Shown here: piece by piece, positions 28,601 to 42,439 of the stretch
How positions within the stretch are numbered: position 1 is the first letter of the stretch
Layout: each line of letters starts with the position of its first letter
Origin: Deinococcus indicus
GTDB taxonomy: Bacteria; Deinococcota; Deinococci; Deinococcales; Deinococcaceae
Assembly (NCBI RefSeq): GCF_002198095.1
Contig: NZ_NHMK01000024.1
Coordinates: 45,086 to 109,085 of the forward strand
Direction: 5' to 3'
DNA: 64,000 bases
Notes under the pieces: generated by a model
What the model was told of the DNA's origin: nothing
The model's database searches: none
What the model saw: only the letters and a program-made list of their open reading frames with translations
Translations under genes and position numbers: made by a program

Positions 28601-30640
28601 ATGACCGCGCCCGATTCCCTTTCGCGTGATGTGCTGCTCACCTGCCCGCTGGACTGCCCGGACGCCTGCCGCCTGAAGGTGACGGTGGGCCGCGACGCGC
28701 CGGGCGGGCCGGAGCGGATGCTGAAGGTCACGGGCGACGCCGCGCACCCGGTCACGCGGGGCTTCGCGTGCGCCAAGACCGTGCATTACCCGGCCCGCGC
28801 GAACCACCCGGACCGGCCGCTGTACCCCCTGAAACGCGTAAACGCCAAGACCGAGCCCGAGCCAGTCTGGGCGCGCGTGACCTGGGACGAGGCGCTGGAC
28901 GACATCGCCGCGCGCCTGCGCACCCTGCTGGACACGCGCGGGCCGGGCAGCGTCCTGCGCTACAACTACGCGGGCACGATGGGTCTGATGGAGGGCACGC
29001 ACGTGCACGCGCTGTTCCGCGCGCTGGGCGCCCCGGAACTGGACGAGACGATCTGCGCCACGGCGGGCACCGAGGCCTGGAGCCTGGGCTACGGCACGCG
29101 CTTCGGGGTGGACCCGGCGGACGTGGCGCACGCGCGGCTGATCGTGCTGTGGGGCATCAATTCCCTGAGCACGAACAGTCACCTGACGCCGCACCTGACG
29201 GCGGCCCGCAAGGCCGGGGCGAGGATCGTGTGCGTGGACCCGTACCGCAACCGCACGGCAGCCTTCGCGGACGAGCACCTGAAGATCATTCCCGGCACGG
29301 ACGCCGCGCTGGCCCTGGGCGTGATGCACGAACTGTTCGCGCACGGCTGGACCGACGAGGCATACATCGCTGAGGCGACCACCGGCGTAGAGGAGCTGCG
29401 CGAGGCGGCCCGCGAGTGGACGCCCGAGCGCACCGCGCAGGTGACCGGGCTGGACGCGGACGTGATCCGCGCGTTCGCCCGCGCGGTCGGCACGACGCGG
29501 CCCACGTACTTCCGGGTGGGGTACGGCATGACCCGCCACGAGCACGGCGGCACGAACCTCCGCGCCGTAACCCTGCTTCCCGCCCTGACCGGCGACTGGC
29601 GGCACCGGGGTGGAGGCTGCACCCTGAGCACCAGCGGCGCGTTCCGGCTGAACCGCACCCGGCTGGGGGCCGCGCACCTGATCCGCCCGGACGCGGCGCG
29701 CGTGAACATGAACGAGTACGCCGCCGCCCTGCGCCCGGAACGGGGCTTCGGCGCCACGTTCATCTACAACTGCAACCCGGCGGTCGTCGCCCCGGACGCC
29801 GGGCGGGTCCGCGCGGGCCTGCAACGCGACGACCTGCTGGTCGTCGTGCTGGAACAGGCCATGACCGAGACGGCGCGACTGGCCGACTACCTGCTGCCCG
29901 CCACGACCTTCGCAGAGCACGCCGACGTGTACACCAGCTACGGCCACCACTACCTGGGCTACAACCCCGCCACGCTGGACGCCCCCGGCGAGGCCCGCCC
30001 GAACTCCTGGGTGTTCCAGGAACTCGCGCGCCGCCTGGGCGTCACCGAGCCCAGCGTGTACTGGACGGTGGACGACCTGCTGGAGGAACTGCTGACCAGC
30101 GACCATCCCCTCGTGGCCGGCATTACCCCGGAGAAGTTGAAGGCCGAGGGCAGCGTCCGCCTGAACCTCCCCGACGGGTTCCTGCCGTACGCGCACGGCG
30201 CGGAGACGCCCAGCGGGAAGGTGCAGCTCAGCCCCGCGCCCGCCCACCGCGAACCCCTGGCGGGCCTGAACGCCGAGTACCCGGTGCGGCTGCTCACGCC
30301 GCCCGCGCATCACTTCCTGAACAGCACGTACGGCAACCTGGCGAACCTCAACCGCGCCGAGGGGAACGAGCCGCACCTGCTGCTGCACCCGCATGACGCG
30401 CAGGCGTCCGGCGTGACCGACGGGCAGCTCGCCACGCTGACCAGCGAGATCGGCAGCGTGCAGCGCCGCGTGAAGGTCACGGACGCCGCCCAGCCCGGCG
30501 CGGCCATCCTGGAAGGGACGTGGTGGGGCCTGAGCGCGCCGGACGGCCGCAGCATCAACGAGATCACCGCTCAGACCCTGACCGACCTGGGCGGTGGGAG
30601 CACCTTCCACAACACCCGCATCCGCATCGAACCCGTTTAA
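28601..30640 (+). CDS. Molybdopterin-dependent oxidoreductase
   Basis: The 679-residue enzyme belongs to the DMSO-reductase superfamily. An N-terminal 4Fe-4S motif Cys15-x3-Cys19-x3-Cys23-x33-Cys57 is followed by Lys59 (FACAKT), the usual electron-relay lysine. Cofactor-binding motifs WGINSLSTN, VDPYRNRTAAFAD and YNCNPAVVAPD follow, and the C-terminal dinucleotide domain starts near 560. There is no twin-arginine signal, so it is cytoplasmic. The residue ligating molybdenum is in or near ICATAGTEAW (151-160) and is not the common Cys/Sec of formate dehydrogenases in an obvious way, so the substrate stays open. The stop runs straight into the ribosome binding site of the next gene, indicating one operon. 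Confidence 0.9.
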   Translation: MTAPDSLSRDVLLTCPLDCPDACRLKVTVGRDAPGGPERMLKVTGDAAHPVTRGFACAKTVHYPARANHPDRPLYPLKRVNAKTEPEPVWARVTWDEALDDIAARLRTLLDTRGPGSVLRYNYAGTMGLMEGTHVHALFRALGAPELDETICATAGTEAWSLGYGTRFGVDPADVAHARLIVLWGINSLSTNSHLTPHLTAARKAGARIVCVDPYRNRTAAFADEHLKIIPGTDAALALGVMHELFAHGWTDEAYIAEATTGVEELREAAREWTPERTAQVTGLDADVIRAFARAVGTTRPTYFRVGYGMTRHEHGGTNLRAVTLLPALTGDWRHRGGGCTLSTSGAFRLNRTRLGAAHLIRPDAARVNMNEYAAALRPERGFGATFIYNCNPAVVAPDAGRVRAGLQRDDLLVVVLEQAMTETARLADYLLPATTFAEHADVYTSYGHHYLGYNPATLDAPGEARPNSWVFQELARRLGVTEPSVYWTVDDLLEELLTSDHPLVAGITPEKLKAEGSVRLNLPDGFLPYAHGAETPSGKVQLSPAPAHREPLAGLNAEYPVRLLTPPAHHFLNSTYGNLANLNRAEGNEPHLLLHPHDAQASGVTDGQLATLTSEIGSVQRRVKVTDAAQPGAAILEGTWWGLSAPDGRSINEITAQTLTDLGGGSTFHNTRIRIEPV

Positions 30641-30651
30641 GGAGGTAAGGC

Positions 30652-31194
30652 GTGCGCCCACTGATCGTCACCGAATTCGTATCCCTGGACGGCGTGTACG
30701 AGGAACACTCGCCCTGGCGTGCGCCCTACCGCCCGGACGACGGACCGTTCAAACGCGACGAACTGTTCGCCAGCAGCGCACTGCTGCTGGGCCGCACCAC
30801 CTACGAGGAATTCGCGGCGTACTGGCCCACCGCGACGGGCGCGTTCGCGGAGCGCATGAACGCCCTGCCGAAGTACGTGGCGACCTCCCGCCCCGGCCCG
30901 CTCGACTGGAACGCCACTCCCCTCGGGCCGGACGTGCTGGCGGACGTGCAGGCGCTGAAGGCGCAGCCGGGCGGCCCGCTGCTCGTGTATGGCAGCGGCA
31001 CCCTCGCCCAGACGCTGCTGCGCTGTGGGCTGGTGGACGAACTGCGCCTGATGGTCTTTCCGGTCATCGTGGGGCGCGGCAGGCGCCTCTTCGACACGCT
31101 GGAGCACGTCCCCCTGACCCTGCTGGACACGCGGGAGATGGGCGCGGGCGTGCTGCTCCTCACCTACGGGCCGGACGCCGCGAAGCCCGTCTGA
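30652..31194 (+). CDS. Dihydrofolate reductase-like (RibD C-terminal domain) protein
   Basis: The 180-residue protein has the fold signatures of the YyaP/RibD-C family: VTEFVSLDGVYE at the N-terminus, LLLGRTTYEEFAAYWP (46-60), YGSGTLAQTLLRCGLVDELRLMVFPVIVGRGRRLF (113-147). Family members bind NADPH, but most lack a known substrate. The GTG start has a perfect AAGGAGGT 5 nt upstream that overlaps the preceding stop codon TAA, so it is translated from the molybdoenzyme message. The RBS decides the start. Confidence 0.88.
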   Translation: MRPLIVTEFVSLDGVYEEHSPWRAPYRPDDGPFKRDELFASSALLLGRTTYEEFAAYWPTATGAFAERMNALPKYVATSRPGPLDWNATPLGPDVLADVQALKAQPGGPLLVYGSGTLAQTLLRCGLVDELRLMVFPVIVGRGRRLFDTLEHVPLTLLDTREMGAGVLLLTYGPDAAKPV

Positions 31195-31206
31195 ACACCT
31201 GTCCGG

Positions 31207-31566
31207 TCAGCTGCCCGCCAGCATGGCCTTCCAACCCTCGATGTCCTCGCCGACGGTCAGGTGCTTCCCGGCGCGCACCAGCGGCAGGCGCAGCAGCTCC
31301 GGGTCGTCGATGACCTTGGCGATCACGCCGTCCTCGGTGGTGCGCAGGTACGCGAGGTTGCTGCGTTCGTAGGCCTTGCCGGTCAGGTCCAGCAGGGCGT
31401 TCAGGCCGAACTTCTGCACGAAGCGCGTCAGTTCGCCCTTCGCGATGGGCCGCTCCTTCAGGTCCACGAAATGGATCTTGATCTTGCGTTCCTTGAAGAA
31501 GCGTTCGGCGGCGCGCGTTTCCTTGCTCTTGCGCGTGCCGAACACCTGTACCTGCAACTCAGTCAT
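31207..31566 (-). CDS. ArsC/Spx-like thioredoxin-fold protein without active-site cysteine
   Basis: The 119-residue protein has the length and pattern of the ArsC family: VQVFGTRKSKETRAAERFFKERK, VDLKERP, then ELLRLPLVRAGKHLTVGED. In arsenate reductases and Spx the loop after the first strand carries a cysteine (CxxC or Cx5R). Here it reads GTRKSKETR with no cysteine, and the protein has no cysteine at all, so arsenate reduction is excluded. TACACT lies 6 nt before the ATG (leaderless). It converges on the dehydrofolate-like gene. Function is unknown, perhaps a protein-interaction role as for Spx. Confidence 0.85.
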   Translation of the reverse strand: MTELQVQVFGTRKSKETRAAERFFKERKIKIHFVDLKERPIAKGELTRFVQKFGLNALLDLTGKAYERSNLAYLRTTEDGVIAKVIDDPELLRLPLVRAGKHLTVGEDIEGWKAMLAGS

Positions 31567-31572
31567 GCCTCA

Positions 31573-31578
31573 AGTGTA
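31573..31578 (-). promoter_or_regulatory. -10 box TACACT, leaderless
   Basis: TACACT ends 6 nt before the ATG at 31566. Confidence 0.5.
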
Positions 31579-31608
31579 GTGGGGAGTGTCCGCGGGGAGG
31601 CCCGGCGG

Positions 31609-32844
31609 TCAGGCGAGCAGCATGCCGGCCAGGGTGCCGCTCAGCAGGTTCGCGAGCGTCCCGGCGGCCACGGCGCGCAGGCCCAGCTGCGCGATGTCCG
31701 GCCGGCGGCTGGGGGCGAGGCTGCCCAGGCCGCCCAGCAGGATCGCGAGGCTCGACAGGTTCGCGAACCCGCACAGCGCGAACGTCACGATGGCCTCGAC
31801 CTTGGGGCTCACGCCGCCGGCCTTGAGGGTGTTGGCGAACTCCACGAAGGCCACGAACTCGTTCGTGACGAGTTTCTGCCCGATGAAACTCCCGGCGGTC
31901 GTCGCGGACTCCCACGGCACGCCCATCAGGAACGCCAGCGGCGCGAACAGGTAGCCCAGCAGCAGCTGGATGCTGAGGTCCGGCGCGCCCACCAGCCCGC
32001 CGACCAACCCGATCAGGCCGTTCAGCAGCGCGATCAGGCCGATGAACGCGATCAGCATCGCCCCGACGTTCAGCGCGAGGCCCAGGCCGCTGCTCGCGCC
32101 GCGCGCCGCCGCGTCGATCACGTTCACGGGGCGGCCCTCCGGGTCCTCGGGAATGTCGCCCTTGTAGTCCTGGGTGGGTTCGGTTTCCGGGAAGATCAGT
32201 TTCGCCATCAGCAGACCGGCGGGCGCGGCCATGAACGACGCGGCGATCAGGTAGTCCAGCCGCACGCCCAGCAGCGAGTACCCCACCAGCACGCTGCCCG
32301 CCACGCTGGCCAGCCCGCCGACCATCACGGCGAACAGTTCCGAGCGGGTCATGCGTTCGATGAAGGGCCGCACGACCAGCGGCGCCTCGGTCTGCCCCAC
32401 GAAGATGTTCGCGGTGGCCGACAGGCTCTCGCCCCGGCTGGTCTGCAGCAGGCGGCTCAGGCCGCCGCCCAGGAAGCGCACGACGGCCTGCATGATGCCC
32501 AGGTGGTACAGCACGGCGATCAGCGCGCTGAAGAACACGATGATCGGCAGCACCCCGAACGCGAAGATGAACCCCGCCCCGTCCAGAGAGCCGTTCGTGA
32601 GGTTCCCGAACACGAAGTTGATGCCCTGCTGCGCGTTCCCCACCACGCCCTGCACCGCCGACGACACGCCGTCCAGGCCGCGGCGGCCCAGCGGCCAGCG
32701 CAGCACGATGACCGCGAAGGCCAGCTGCAGCAGCAGCGCCAGCCCCACGGTGCGCCAGTTCACGGCGCGTCGGTTCACACTCAGCAGCAGGCCCAGGCCG
32801 ATCAGTACGGCCACGCCTCCCAGTCCCCACAGAACATCCAGCAT
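31609..32844 (-). CDS. NupC-family nucleoside transporter
   Basis: This is a 411-residue concentrative nucleoside transporter, importing nucleosides with H+ or Na+. Family motifs are [23 protein letters not shown] (about 94-116), the [12 protein letters not shown] substrate loop, and [10 protein letters not shown] plus [17 protein letters not shown] near the C-terminus. About ten hydrophobic segments are visible. TACCCT lies 6 nt before the ATG at 32844, a leaderless start; upstream in-frame codons would only add non-hydrophobic sequence. No nucleoside metabolism genes adjoin it. Confidence 0.93.
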   Translation of the reverse strand: MLDVLWGLGGVAVLIGLGLLLSVNRRAVNWRTVGLALLLQLAFAVIVLRWPLGRRGLDGVSSAVQGVVGNAQQGINFVFGNLTNGSLDGAGFIFAFGVLPIIVFFSALIAVLYHLGIMQAVVRFLGGGLSRLLQTSRGESLSATANIFVGQTEAPLVVRPFIERMTRSELFAVMVGGLASVAGSVLVGYSLLGVRLDYLIAASFMAAPAGLLMAKLIFPETEPTQDYKGDIPEDPEGRPVNVIDAAARGASSGLGLALNVGAMLIAFIGLIALLNGLIGLVGGLVGAPDLSIQLLLGYLFAPLAFLMGVPWESATTAGSFIGQKLVTNEFVAFVEFANTLKAGGVSPKVEAIVTFALCGFANLSSLAILLGGLGSLAPSRRPDIAQLGLRAVAAGTLANLLSGTLAGMLLA

Positions 32845-32850
32845 CCCGCC

Positions 32851-32856
32851 AGGGTA
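32851..32856 (-). promoter_or_regulatory. -10 box TACCCT, leaderless
   Basis: TACCCT ends 6 nt before the ATG at 32844. Confidence 0.5.
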
Positions 32857-32929
32857 ATGCAGGCAGGTGAGGACCGCCCCGGACGGGCGTCCCGCCGCGC
32901 GGGGATCGACCTGCTGCTGAGCGTGGTGG

Positions 32930-33925
<996 letters not shown>

Positions 33926-33932
33926 GTTCCGC

Positions 33933-33938
33933 AGCATA
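33933..33938 (-). promoter_or_regulatory. -10 box TATGCT for ruvB, leaderless
   Basis: TATGCT ends 7 nt before the ATG at 33925. Confidence 0.5.
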
Positions 33939-33976
33939 GCGCGACTTCGTTGTGAGCGGAATACCTGCTGCACAAT

Positions 33977-34005
33977 TTGACAGAATCTAATTGCGGGATT
34001 ATGCT
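33977..34005 (+). promoter_or_regulatory. Strong consensus promoter of VOC-family gene
   Basis: TTGACA (33977-33982), a 17-bp spacer and TATGCT (34000-34005) in an AT-rich stretch. The leader is about 34 nt and carries the ribosome binding site CGGAGG (34035-34040). It is the best -35/-10 promoter in the window. Confidence 0.8.
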
Positions 34006-34045
34006 GGAAATGTAACCCCGAATTCCCTTCACCCCGGAGGTCCCC

Positions 34046-34825
34046 GTGTCCAGTGTTCTCCAGCACCCCGCCGGCACCGCCATCTGGTTCGACCTCAGCA
34101 CCCCCCACCCCGCGCAGGCGCAGGCGTTCTACCACGCCCTGTTCGGCTGGACCGCCCAGGACATGGGCGCCGGGTACGGCCACTACCACCTGCTGTGCCA
34201 GGACGGCCACCCGGTCGCGGGCCTGGGACCGGCCACCCCCGGCACCGAACACCAGCCGCCCGCCTGGACCGTCTACTACGCCAGCGACGACCTGACCCGC
34301 GACGCCGCGCGCCTGCACGACCTCGGCGGACACACCCTCGCCGGTCCCATGCAGGTCGGCGAACTGGGCCGCATGCTGGTCGCCACCGACCCCGGCGGAG
34401 CGCCCTTCGGCCTGTGGCAACCCCAGAACTTCGCGGGCTTCACCCTGGCTGGCGAGCACGGCAGCCCCGCCTGGCAGGAGGTGAACACCCGCGACGCCGA
34501 GCAGGCCGCCGCCTTCTACGGCGCGCTGTTCGGCGCGCAGGTCACCCCCGTACCGGGCGGCGCGACCTACCTGATGCTCCGGCGGGACGGACAGGAGGTC
34601 GGCGGCATCCTGCACATGGACCCCGCCCACTGGCCCGCCCACATCCCCCCGCACTGGATGCCCTACTTCGCGGTGAACGACGTCCAGCGGGCGGCGGCGC
34701 TGGCCCCGCAGCACGGCGGGCAGCTCAGCGTGCCTCCCTTCGGGTCGCCCTACGGCACCATCGCCATCCTGACCGACCCGCACGGCGCGGTGTTCAGCGT
34801 CATCCAGCTGCCCGACCCCGCCTGA
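34046..34825 (+). CDS. VOC-superfamily protein (two glyoxalase/dioxygenase-type domains)
   Basis: The 259-residue protein holds two tandem VOC modules (about 5-125 and 132-258), each opening with the same pattern: [24 protein letters not shown], then [22 protein letters not shown]. This organisation is like the CFP-30/hydroxylase-type VOC proteins. Metal-binding residues cannot be assigned firmly, so an enzymatic activity is not claimed. It starts at GTG with an RBS 5 nt upstream and is driven by a consensus promoter, in contrast to the mostly leaderless genes around, suggesting high or inducible expression. Confidence 0.82.
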   Translation: MSSVLQHPAGTAIWFDLSTPHPAQAQAFYHALFGWTAQDMGAGYGHYHLLCQDGHPVAGLGPATPGTEHQPPAWTVYYASDDLTRDAARLHDLGGHTLAGPMQVGELGRMLVATDPGGAPFGLWQPQNFAGFTLAGEHGSPAWQEVNTRDAEQAAAFYGALFGAQVTPVPGGATYLMLRRDGQEVGGILHMDPAHWPAHIPPHWMPYFAVNDVQRAAALAPQHGGQLSVPPFGSPYGTIAILTDPHGAVFSVIQLPDPA

Positions 34826-34841
34826 CCGGCGCGGGCCCGGA

Positions 34842-35552
34842 TCAGTTCGCGTACTCGCGGATCAGGCGTGGCAGGTCGCGGTCCAGTTTGCCGTTCACGA
34901 CCGCCTCGTTTCCGTACACCCGCACGAAGCGGCCCTGGCCGTCCACCACGCTCACCTGATCGCCATGCATCCGCGCCGCGACGGCCGCCGACGCCCCGGC
35001 CGCCTGCGCGTTCGCCGCGCCGTCTCCCGCCTGGGCGGCGCCGCCCATGTGGGCGCTGTGGTCCGTTCCGTGATCCGCGCTCGCCAGCGGCGGTTTCACG
35101 TTCGCCACGAACATCACCCGCGCCGCCTCGTCGATGGTGGCGGCCTCGCCGGTCAGGCCCGTGAACGCCGGATCGAAGCGTTCCAGGTACGCCCGCACCA
35201 CCGGGGCCGTGTCGTGCGCCGGGTCCACCGTGATGAACTGCACCTGCACCCGCCCGCGCTGATCGTCCGGCAGCGTCGCGAGGGTGTTCTTCAGGCTCGC
35301 CAGGGTCGCCGGGCACACGTCCGGGCAGCGCACGAACCCGTAGAACACCAGCCGCAGCCGCCCGTCGGTCGCGGCCAGCGTCGTCGGCTGCGCCCGGTCG
35401 TCCACCAGTGCCAGGGCCGGCAGGGGCAGCGGCGTGTCCAGCGCCTCGCCCCCCAGTGCCGGCGACTGCCCCTGCCGGAACAGCAGCAGCCCGCCCAGCA
35501 CCGCCGCGACCACCAGAAGACCCACCGTCAGCACCCTCGAGAACCCTGTCAT
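34842..35552 (-). CDS. Sco1/SenC copper chaperone for cytochrome oxidase
   Basis: This 236-residue thioredoxin-fold protein delivers copper to the CuA site of cytochrome oxidase subunit II. A membrane anchor (about 6-25) precedes the copper-binding Cys76-x3-Cys80 (RCPDVCP), and the family histidine is probably in [13 protein letters not shown]. Before that histidine there is an insertion of about 35 residues rich in His, Ala and Gly ([13 protein letters not shown] and following), which may add metal ligands. TACCCT lies 6 nt before the ATG (leaderless). It lies just downstream of the ctaC-ctaDE genes on the same strand, which fits its role. Confidence 0.9.
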   Translation of the reverse strand: MTGFSRVLTVGLLVVAAVLGGLLLFRQGQSPALGGEALDTPLPLPALALVDDRAQPTTLAATDGRLRLVFYGFVRCPDVCPATLASLKNTLATLPDDQRGRVQVQFITVDPAHDTAPVVRAYLERFDPAFTGLTGEAATIDEAARVMFVANVKPPLASADHGTDHSAHMGGAAQAGDGAANAQAAGASAAVAARMHGDQVSVVDGQGRFVRVYGNEAVVNGKLDRDLPRLIREYAN

Positions 35553-35558
35553 GCCCGC

Positions 35559-35564
35559 AGGGTA
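35559..35564 (-). promoter_or_regulatory. -10 box TACCCT for sco gene, leaderless
   Basis: TACCCT ends 6 nt before the ATG at 35552, giving the chaperone its own start separate from ctaDE. Confidence 0.5.
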
Positions 35565-35609
35565 GGGGAGAGGCGCGGGGTGGGGTGTCCCCCGACACAC
35601 AACGCGAAA

Positions 35610-35631
35610 GGGACGCCCTTGCAGGCGCCCC
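35610..35631 (-). terminator. Hairpin after ctaDE
   Basis: On the minus strand GGGGCGCC pairs with GGCGTCCC (one G-T pair), followed by TTTC, 24 nt after the ctaDE stop. Confidence 0.5.
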
Positions 35632-35655
35632 CTTCTTGGCTTCTACAGGCCGGTG

Positions 35656-38108
<2,453 letters not shown>

Positions 38109-38112
<4 letters not shown>

Positions 38113-39338
38113 TGGTTGCCTCCGGTGGCGCCGGCGCCGATGACGGGGCTGCCGCGCCAGTAGTCCGCCTCTTCGGGCAGTTGCAGGCTGCGCAGGTACG
38201 CGGCGATGTCGTCGATCTCGGCGTCGGTCAGGGTGCCGCCCTTGACGAGTTCACCCTTGGTGTTGCGGTACTCGCTGCCGTCGTACGTGGGCATGAGGCT
38301 GCCCGGCTTGACGCGGGGGCTGTTCTTCAGCCAGTCGCTGAGCTGCTTGGCGGCCTTGGGATCTTCCCACTTCTTGTCCGTCATGGCTTCCCACATGCCG
38401 GCGCCCAGGGTGCGGCGCGTGCCGAAGAAGCTCAGGTCCGGGCCGGCCACGCCGCCCGCAGGGGTGCCCTGCACGCGGTGGCAGGCGGCGCAGGACACGG
38501 CGCCCGTGCTGGACTTACCCTGCATGAACAGCGCGTACCCGCGCGCCTCGGCGCTGCCGGGGGCGGGTTCGGGGGCGCGGTAGGCCTTCATGGCGGCCAG
38601 GGTCGCGTCGTAGCGTTCCTGATCGAGCGCGACGACCTTGTAGCGCATGTTGGCGTGGCTGGCCCCGCACAGCTGCGAGCAGTTGCCCTGGTACGCGCCG
38701 GGACGTTCCGTGTCGACCTGCCAGGTCTTCTGCACGGCCGGCATGGCGGCGCGCTGGCCGCCGATGTTCGGCGCCCAGAAGCCGTGGATGACGTCGCCAC
38801 TGGTGATGGTCAGCGCGACCGGCTGTTTGGTGGGCATGATCATCTCGTTGCCGTTGGTGACCACGCCGCCGGCGTCGCTGGTCGTCTCGGGGTACGCGAA
38901 GTTCCACCAGAACTGCTTGCCCAGCACGTCGATCTTGGTGGCCTGCTCGGGCGTGGGGTTCAGGATCGCCATGGAGCGCACCGTCAGGATGCTCAGGCCG
39001 AACACGATGATCACGGGGACGGCCACCAGAATGACTTCCAGGCGGTTGTTCCCGTGGAACTGCGCGGGCGGCGCGTCGTGGCGGTCCTCACGGAACTTCT
39101 GCACCGTGTAGAACAGCGCGTACGACACGCCGACGAAGATGATGATCGACAGGACGATCGCCCAGACGCTCATCCACCAGATTTCGCGGTTGTAGGCAGA
39201 CGACATGTCCCCGATGAACAGGGACTGGTTGGCCTGCTGACAGCCGGTGAGCAGTGTGGCGCCCAGCGCCGCCGCCGCGATGGGCCGCGTGATGGGTCGC
39301 CTCCGTGTGCCGCTGTGGCGGTGTTTGGTGGTGTTCAA
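38109..39338 (-). CDS. ctaC: Cytochrome c oxidase subunit II with cytochrome c domain (caa3 type)
   Basis: The 409-residue lipoprotein has a signal peptide with lipobox LLTGC (Cys33), two transmembrane helices (about 54-79 and 100-120), and a cupredoxin domain with the CuA ligands His185, Cys220, Cys224, His228 and Met231 ([14 protein letters not shown]). A C-terminal cytochrome c domain follows with CAACH (283-287) and probable haem ligand Met349 (SLMPTYDG). The TTG at 39338 is preferred because AAAGGAG lies 5 nt upstream; a GTG at 39344 would overlap that site. TAGACT at 39362-39367 is a likely -10 box. Confidence 0.93.
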
Positions 39339-39582
39339 CTTCACTCCTTTCCTCTGCTTGCAGTCTAAAGCGTCACGCCGGGTTATGCGCCTCACGCAGC
39401 CTGCCGCCGGGCGACAGGCCCGGGGAGGCGACACACCCAGCATTCTACCGACCGGTCAGGCATACCCGCCATGAGACACCATGAGGAGCGGGCAAGTGTC
39501 CTGACCGGCTCCCAGCGGGGCCGCACCCACCTTCCGGACACGGCCATCATGCTCCCCGCCCACGCCCCCCGCATGAGGGAAC

Positions 39583-39608
39583 GGGCCCTGCCGTCACCGA
39601 CAGGACCC
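39583..39608 (-). terminator. Hairpin after ctaB
   Basis: GGGCCCTG (39583-39590) and CAGGACCC (39601-39608) form an 8-bp stem with one G-T pair 19 nt behind the ctaB stop. No T-run is seen. Confidence 0.4.
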
Positions 39609-39627
39609 GCCCGGATAGCACCCGCCG

Positions 39628-40559
<932 letters not shown>

Positions 40560-40563
<4 letters not shown>

Positions 40564-41594
40564 AGGTTCACGTTCCTCACGGCCCGTCCGGGGCCGTCAC
40601 TGCCTGAAAAGTCCGCACCGGCAGCCGGTCCGGCGTGCGACTGAACACGCAGGGCCGTCAGGGCGCGGTACACCAGCATAACGGTCGCCAGCCACAGCAG
40701 GCACGACAGCAGCAGGTGCGTCAGCTGCATCCACGCCGGGGCCTTCAGGACCACGTTCGTCAGGCCCGCGACCATCTGCGCGCCCAGCAGCGCCCACAGG
40801 ACCGCGCTCCAGCGGTTCGTCCCGGCGCCCGGCCGTTCGCGGCGCAGGAACACGCCCAGCCACACCAGGAACGCGCTGGTCAGCACGGCCAGCATGGGGT
40901 GCACGACGCGCATGTTCTCGATCACGGTGGCCGTCACGCCGAAGTCCCGTTTGACCGTCTCGATGGGCGTGCTGCCGTCCGCCGGGGCGAACAGCAGGTC
41001 CCCCAGCGCCGTGACCGCGCCCGCCATGCCCAGCACCAGCAGCAGCGCCAGCCCCACGAAACTCCAGGCGCCCACCAGCCCCTGACGGCGCAGGCGCAAC
41101 TTCGGCTCGCCGGACGCCCACAGCACCGTCAGCAGCAGCGCGCCCAGCAGCAGGAAGGTGTTCGCCAGGTGAATGCCCTGCACGAACCCGCGCGCCGGAT
41201 CGGTGCTGTCGGCCGTCAGGCCCAGCAGGACCTGCACGCCGCCCACCAGCCCCTCGAGAATGATCAGGCCCAGGCTCAGCACGGCCCCCAGGCGGACCGG
41301 GTGGCCGCGCCCCGTGGACCGGAACGCCAGGACGACCAGCCCGATGGCGAGCAGGCCACTCGCGGCGCTGGTCAGGCGGTGACTGAACTCGATGACCGTG
41401 TGCAGCGTCGGGCTCTGCGGCACGACCACGCCGTTACACAGCGGCCAGTGGTCCCCGCAGCCGGCCCCGGCGCCACTGATACGTACGACGGCGCCCCACA
41501 GGATCACCAGCACGTTGTAGATCAGGGCTGCCCAGGCCAGCCGGGGAAGCCACGCACCCGCACCCGTGCGGGGAACTGTCCGCGTTCCACTCAT
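40560..41594 (-). CDS. ctaA: Haem A synthase
   Basis: CtaA oxidises the methyl group of haem O to the formyl group of haem A. The 344-residue eight-helix protein has the extracytoplasmic cysteine pair [11 protein letters not shown] (Cys46, Cys53) and [10 protein letters not shown] with Glu69 and haem-ligand His72; the second half repeats the plan with [11 protein letters not shown] and [19 protein letters not shown] precedes the ATG, so this gene uses a ribosome binding site. It is the first gene of ctaA-ctaB and is divergent from the DUF420 gene. Confidence 0.95.
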
Positions 41595-41747
41595 GTTTCA
41601 CCTTCCTCGCCGCCAGAGCACCCTGGCGGGGCGGCGGTCAGCGGCCCGCATTCTACCCGCACCCCCTGGCAGCCGATTGTCCCCCCTGTCCCCCCCGCGC
41701 GGGGGCGGACACCTGCCCTGCGCCGCCCCCCGTACACTGGGGCCGAT

Positions 41748-42227
41748 ATGGCGGAAACGATCAACCAGTGGGCAGTCATCACGATTGTCCTGAGCGGCCT
41801 GGCCCTGTGCGTGGGCGTGTACCTCATCCGGCGCGGCATGCGTGAAGCGCACATGCGCGCCATGATCGTCGCCGTCGCGCTGGCGAGCGTGTTCCTGGTG
41901 CTGTACCTGACGCGCCTGAGCCTGGGCTACGAGAAGAAATACGACGGTCCCGAGGAGTGGCGCACGGCGTACTTCGTGCTGCTGATCAGCCACATCATCC
42001 TGGCGACCGCGAACCTGCCGCTCGCCCTGGGCGCCCTGTGGAACGCCGTCAAGGGCCTCAAGGCCGCCGGGAACCTGGGCAACATCGACGCGCCGGCCGC
42101 GCGCGGATACTTCAACCGGCACCGCGCCTGGGTCCGCTGGACCGTCCCGGTGTGGCTGTACGTGGCCGTGACCGGCTGGATCATCTATATCGTGCTGCAC
42201 AGTTACGGCGAGGTCATCAAGGGCTGA
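41748..42227 (+). CDS. DUF420 membrane protein, probable oxidase assembly factor (CtaM-like)
   Basis: The 159-residue protein has four hydrophobic helices (about 8-25, 37-53, 70-90 and 130-150) and the DUF420 pattern [13 protein letters not shown] and [30 protein letters not shown]. In Staphylococcus the DUF420 protein CtaM is required for haem-copper oxidase activity, and the location beside ctaA supports that role here. TACACT ends 9 nt before the ATG, so the mRNA is nearly leaderless. Its stop TGA (42225-42227) is the left flank of repeat copy C. Confidence 0.85.
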   Translation: MAETINQWAVITIVLSGLALCVGVYLIRRGMREAHMRAMIVAVALASVFLVLYLTRLSLGYEKKYDGPEEWRTAYFVLLISHIILATANLPLALGALWNAVKGLKAAGNLGNIDAPAARGYFNRHRAWVRWTVPVWLYVAVTGWIIYIVLHSYGEVIKG

Positions 42228-42387
42228 TACAGACTCCGATTGAATGGGCTGCAAAACCCGCTGGGTCCGAGCGAAGCGACTCGTAGAGTTGCCCCGCAGA
42301 GTAGGAGAGCAACGCCCCTCCGGACATGGATCCGGCAGGGGCGGTAACGTCCCGGATTGTCGGCGAAACAAACGGCAGTCCGTATGA
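42225..42387 (+). repeat. Copy C of the TIR element (subfamily 2), starting in the DUF420 stop codon
   Basis: TGA is followed by TACAGACTCCG at the left, and CGGCAGTCCGTA is followed by TGA at the right: inverted termini with direct TGA flanks. The left arm GATTGAATGGGCT and GCAA loop are kept, but the middle (CCGAGCGAAGCGACTCG, then TTGCCCCGCAGAG) matches copy E rather than copies A, B and D. Confidence 0.85.
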
Positions 42388-42427
42388 CACCCAGGGCTCG
42401 GCGGAGGCGGGCGCGGCGCGCCTCTGC

Positions 42428-42433
42428 TACCCT
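42428..42433 (+). promoter_or_regulatory. -10 box TACCCT for panB, leaderless
   Basis: TACCCT ends 6 nt before the ATG at 42440, just 41 nt after repeat copy C. Confidence 0.5.
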
Positions 42434-42439
42434 GCCCGC

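Noticed and set aside
27395..30661. A 1088-codon open frame on the minus strand across the dehydrogenase, peptidase and molybdoenzyme genes
   Set aside because: Its translation is low-complexity Arg/Ala/Gly/Val-rich with no domain. It is a GC-bias shadow of three plus-strand genes with clear motifs.
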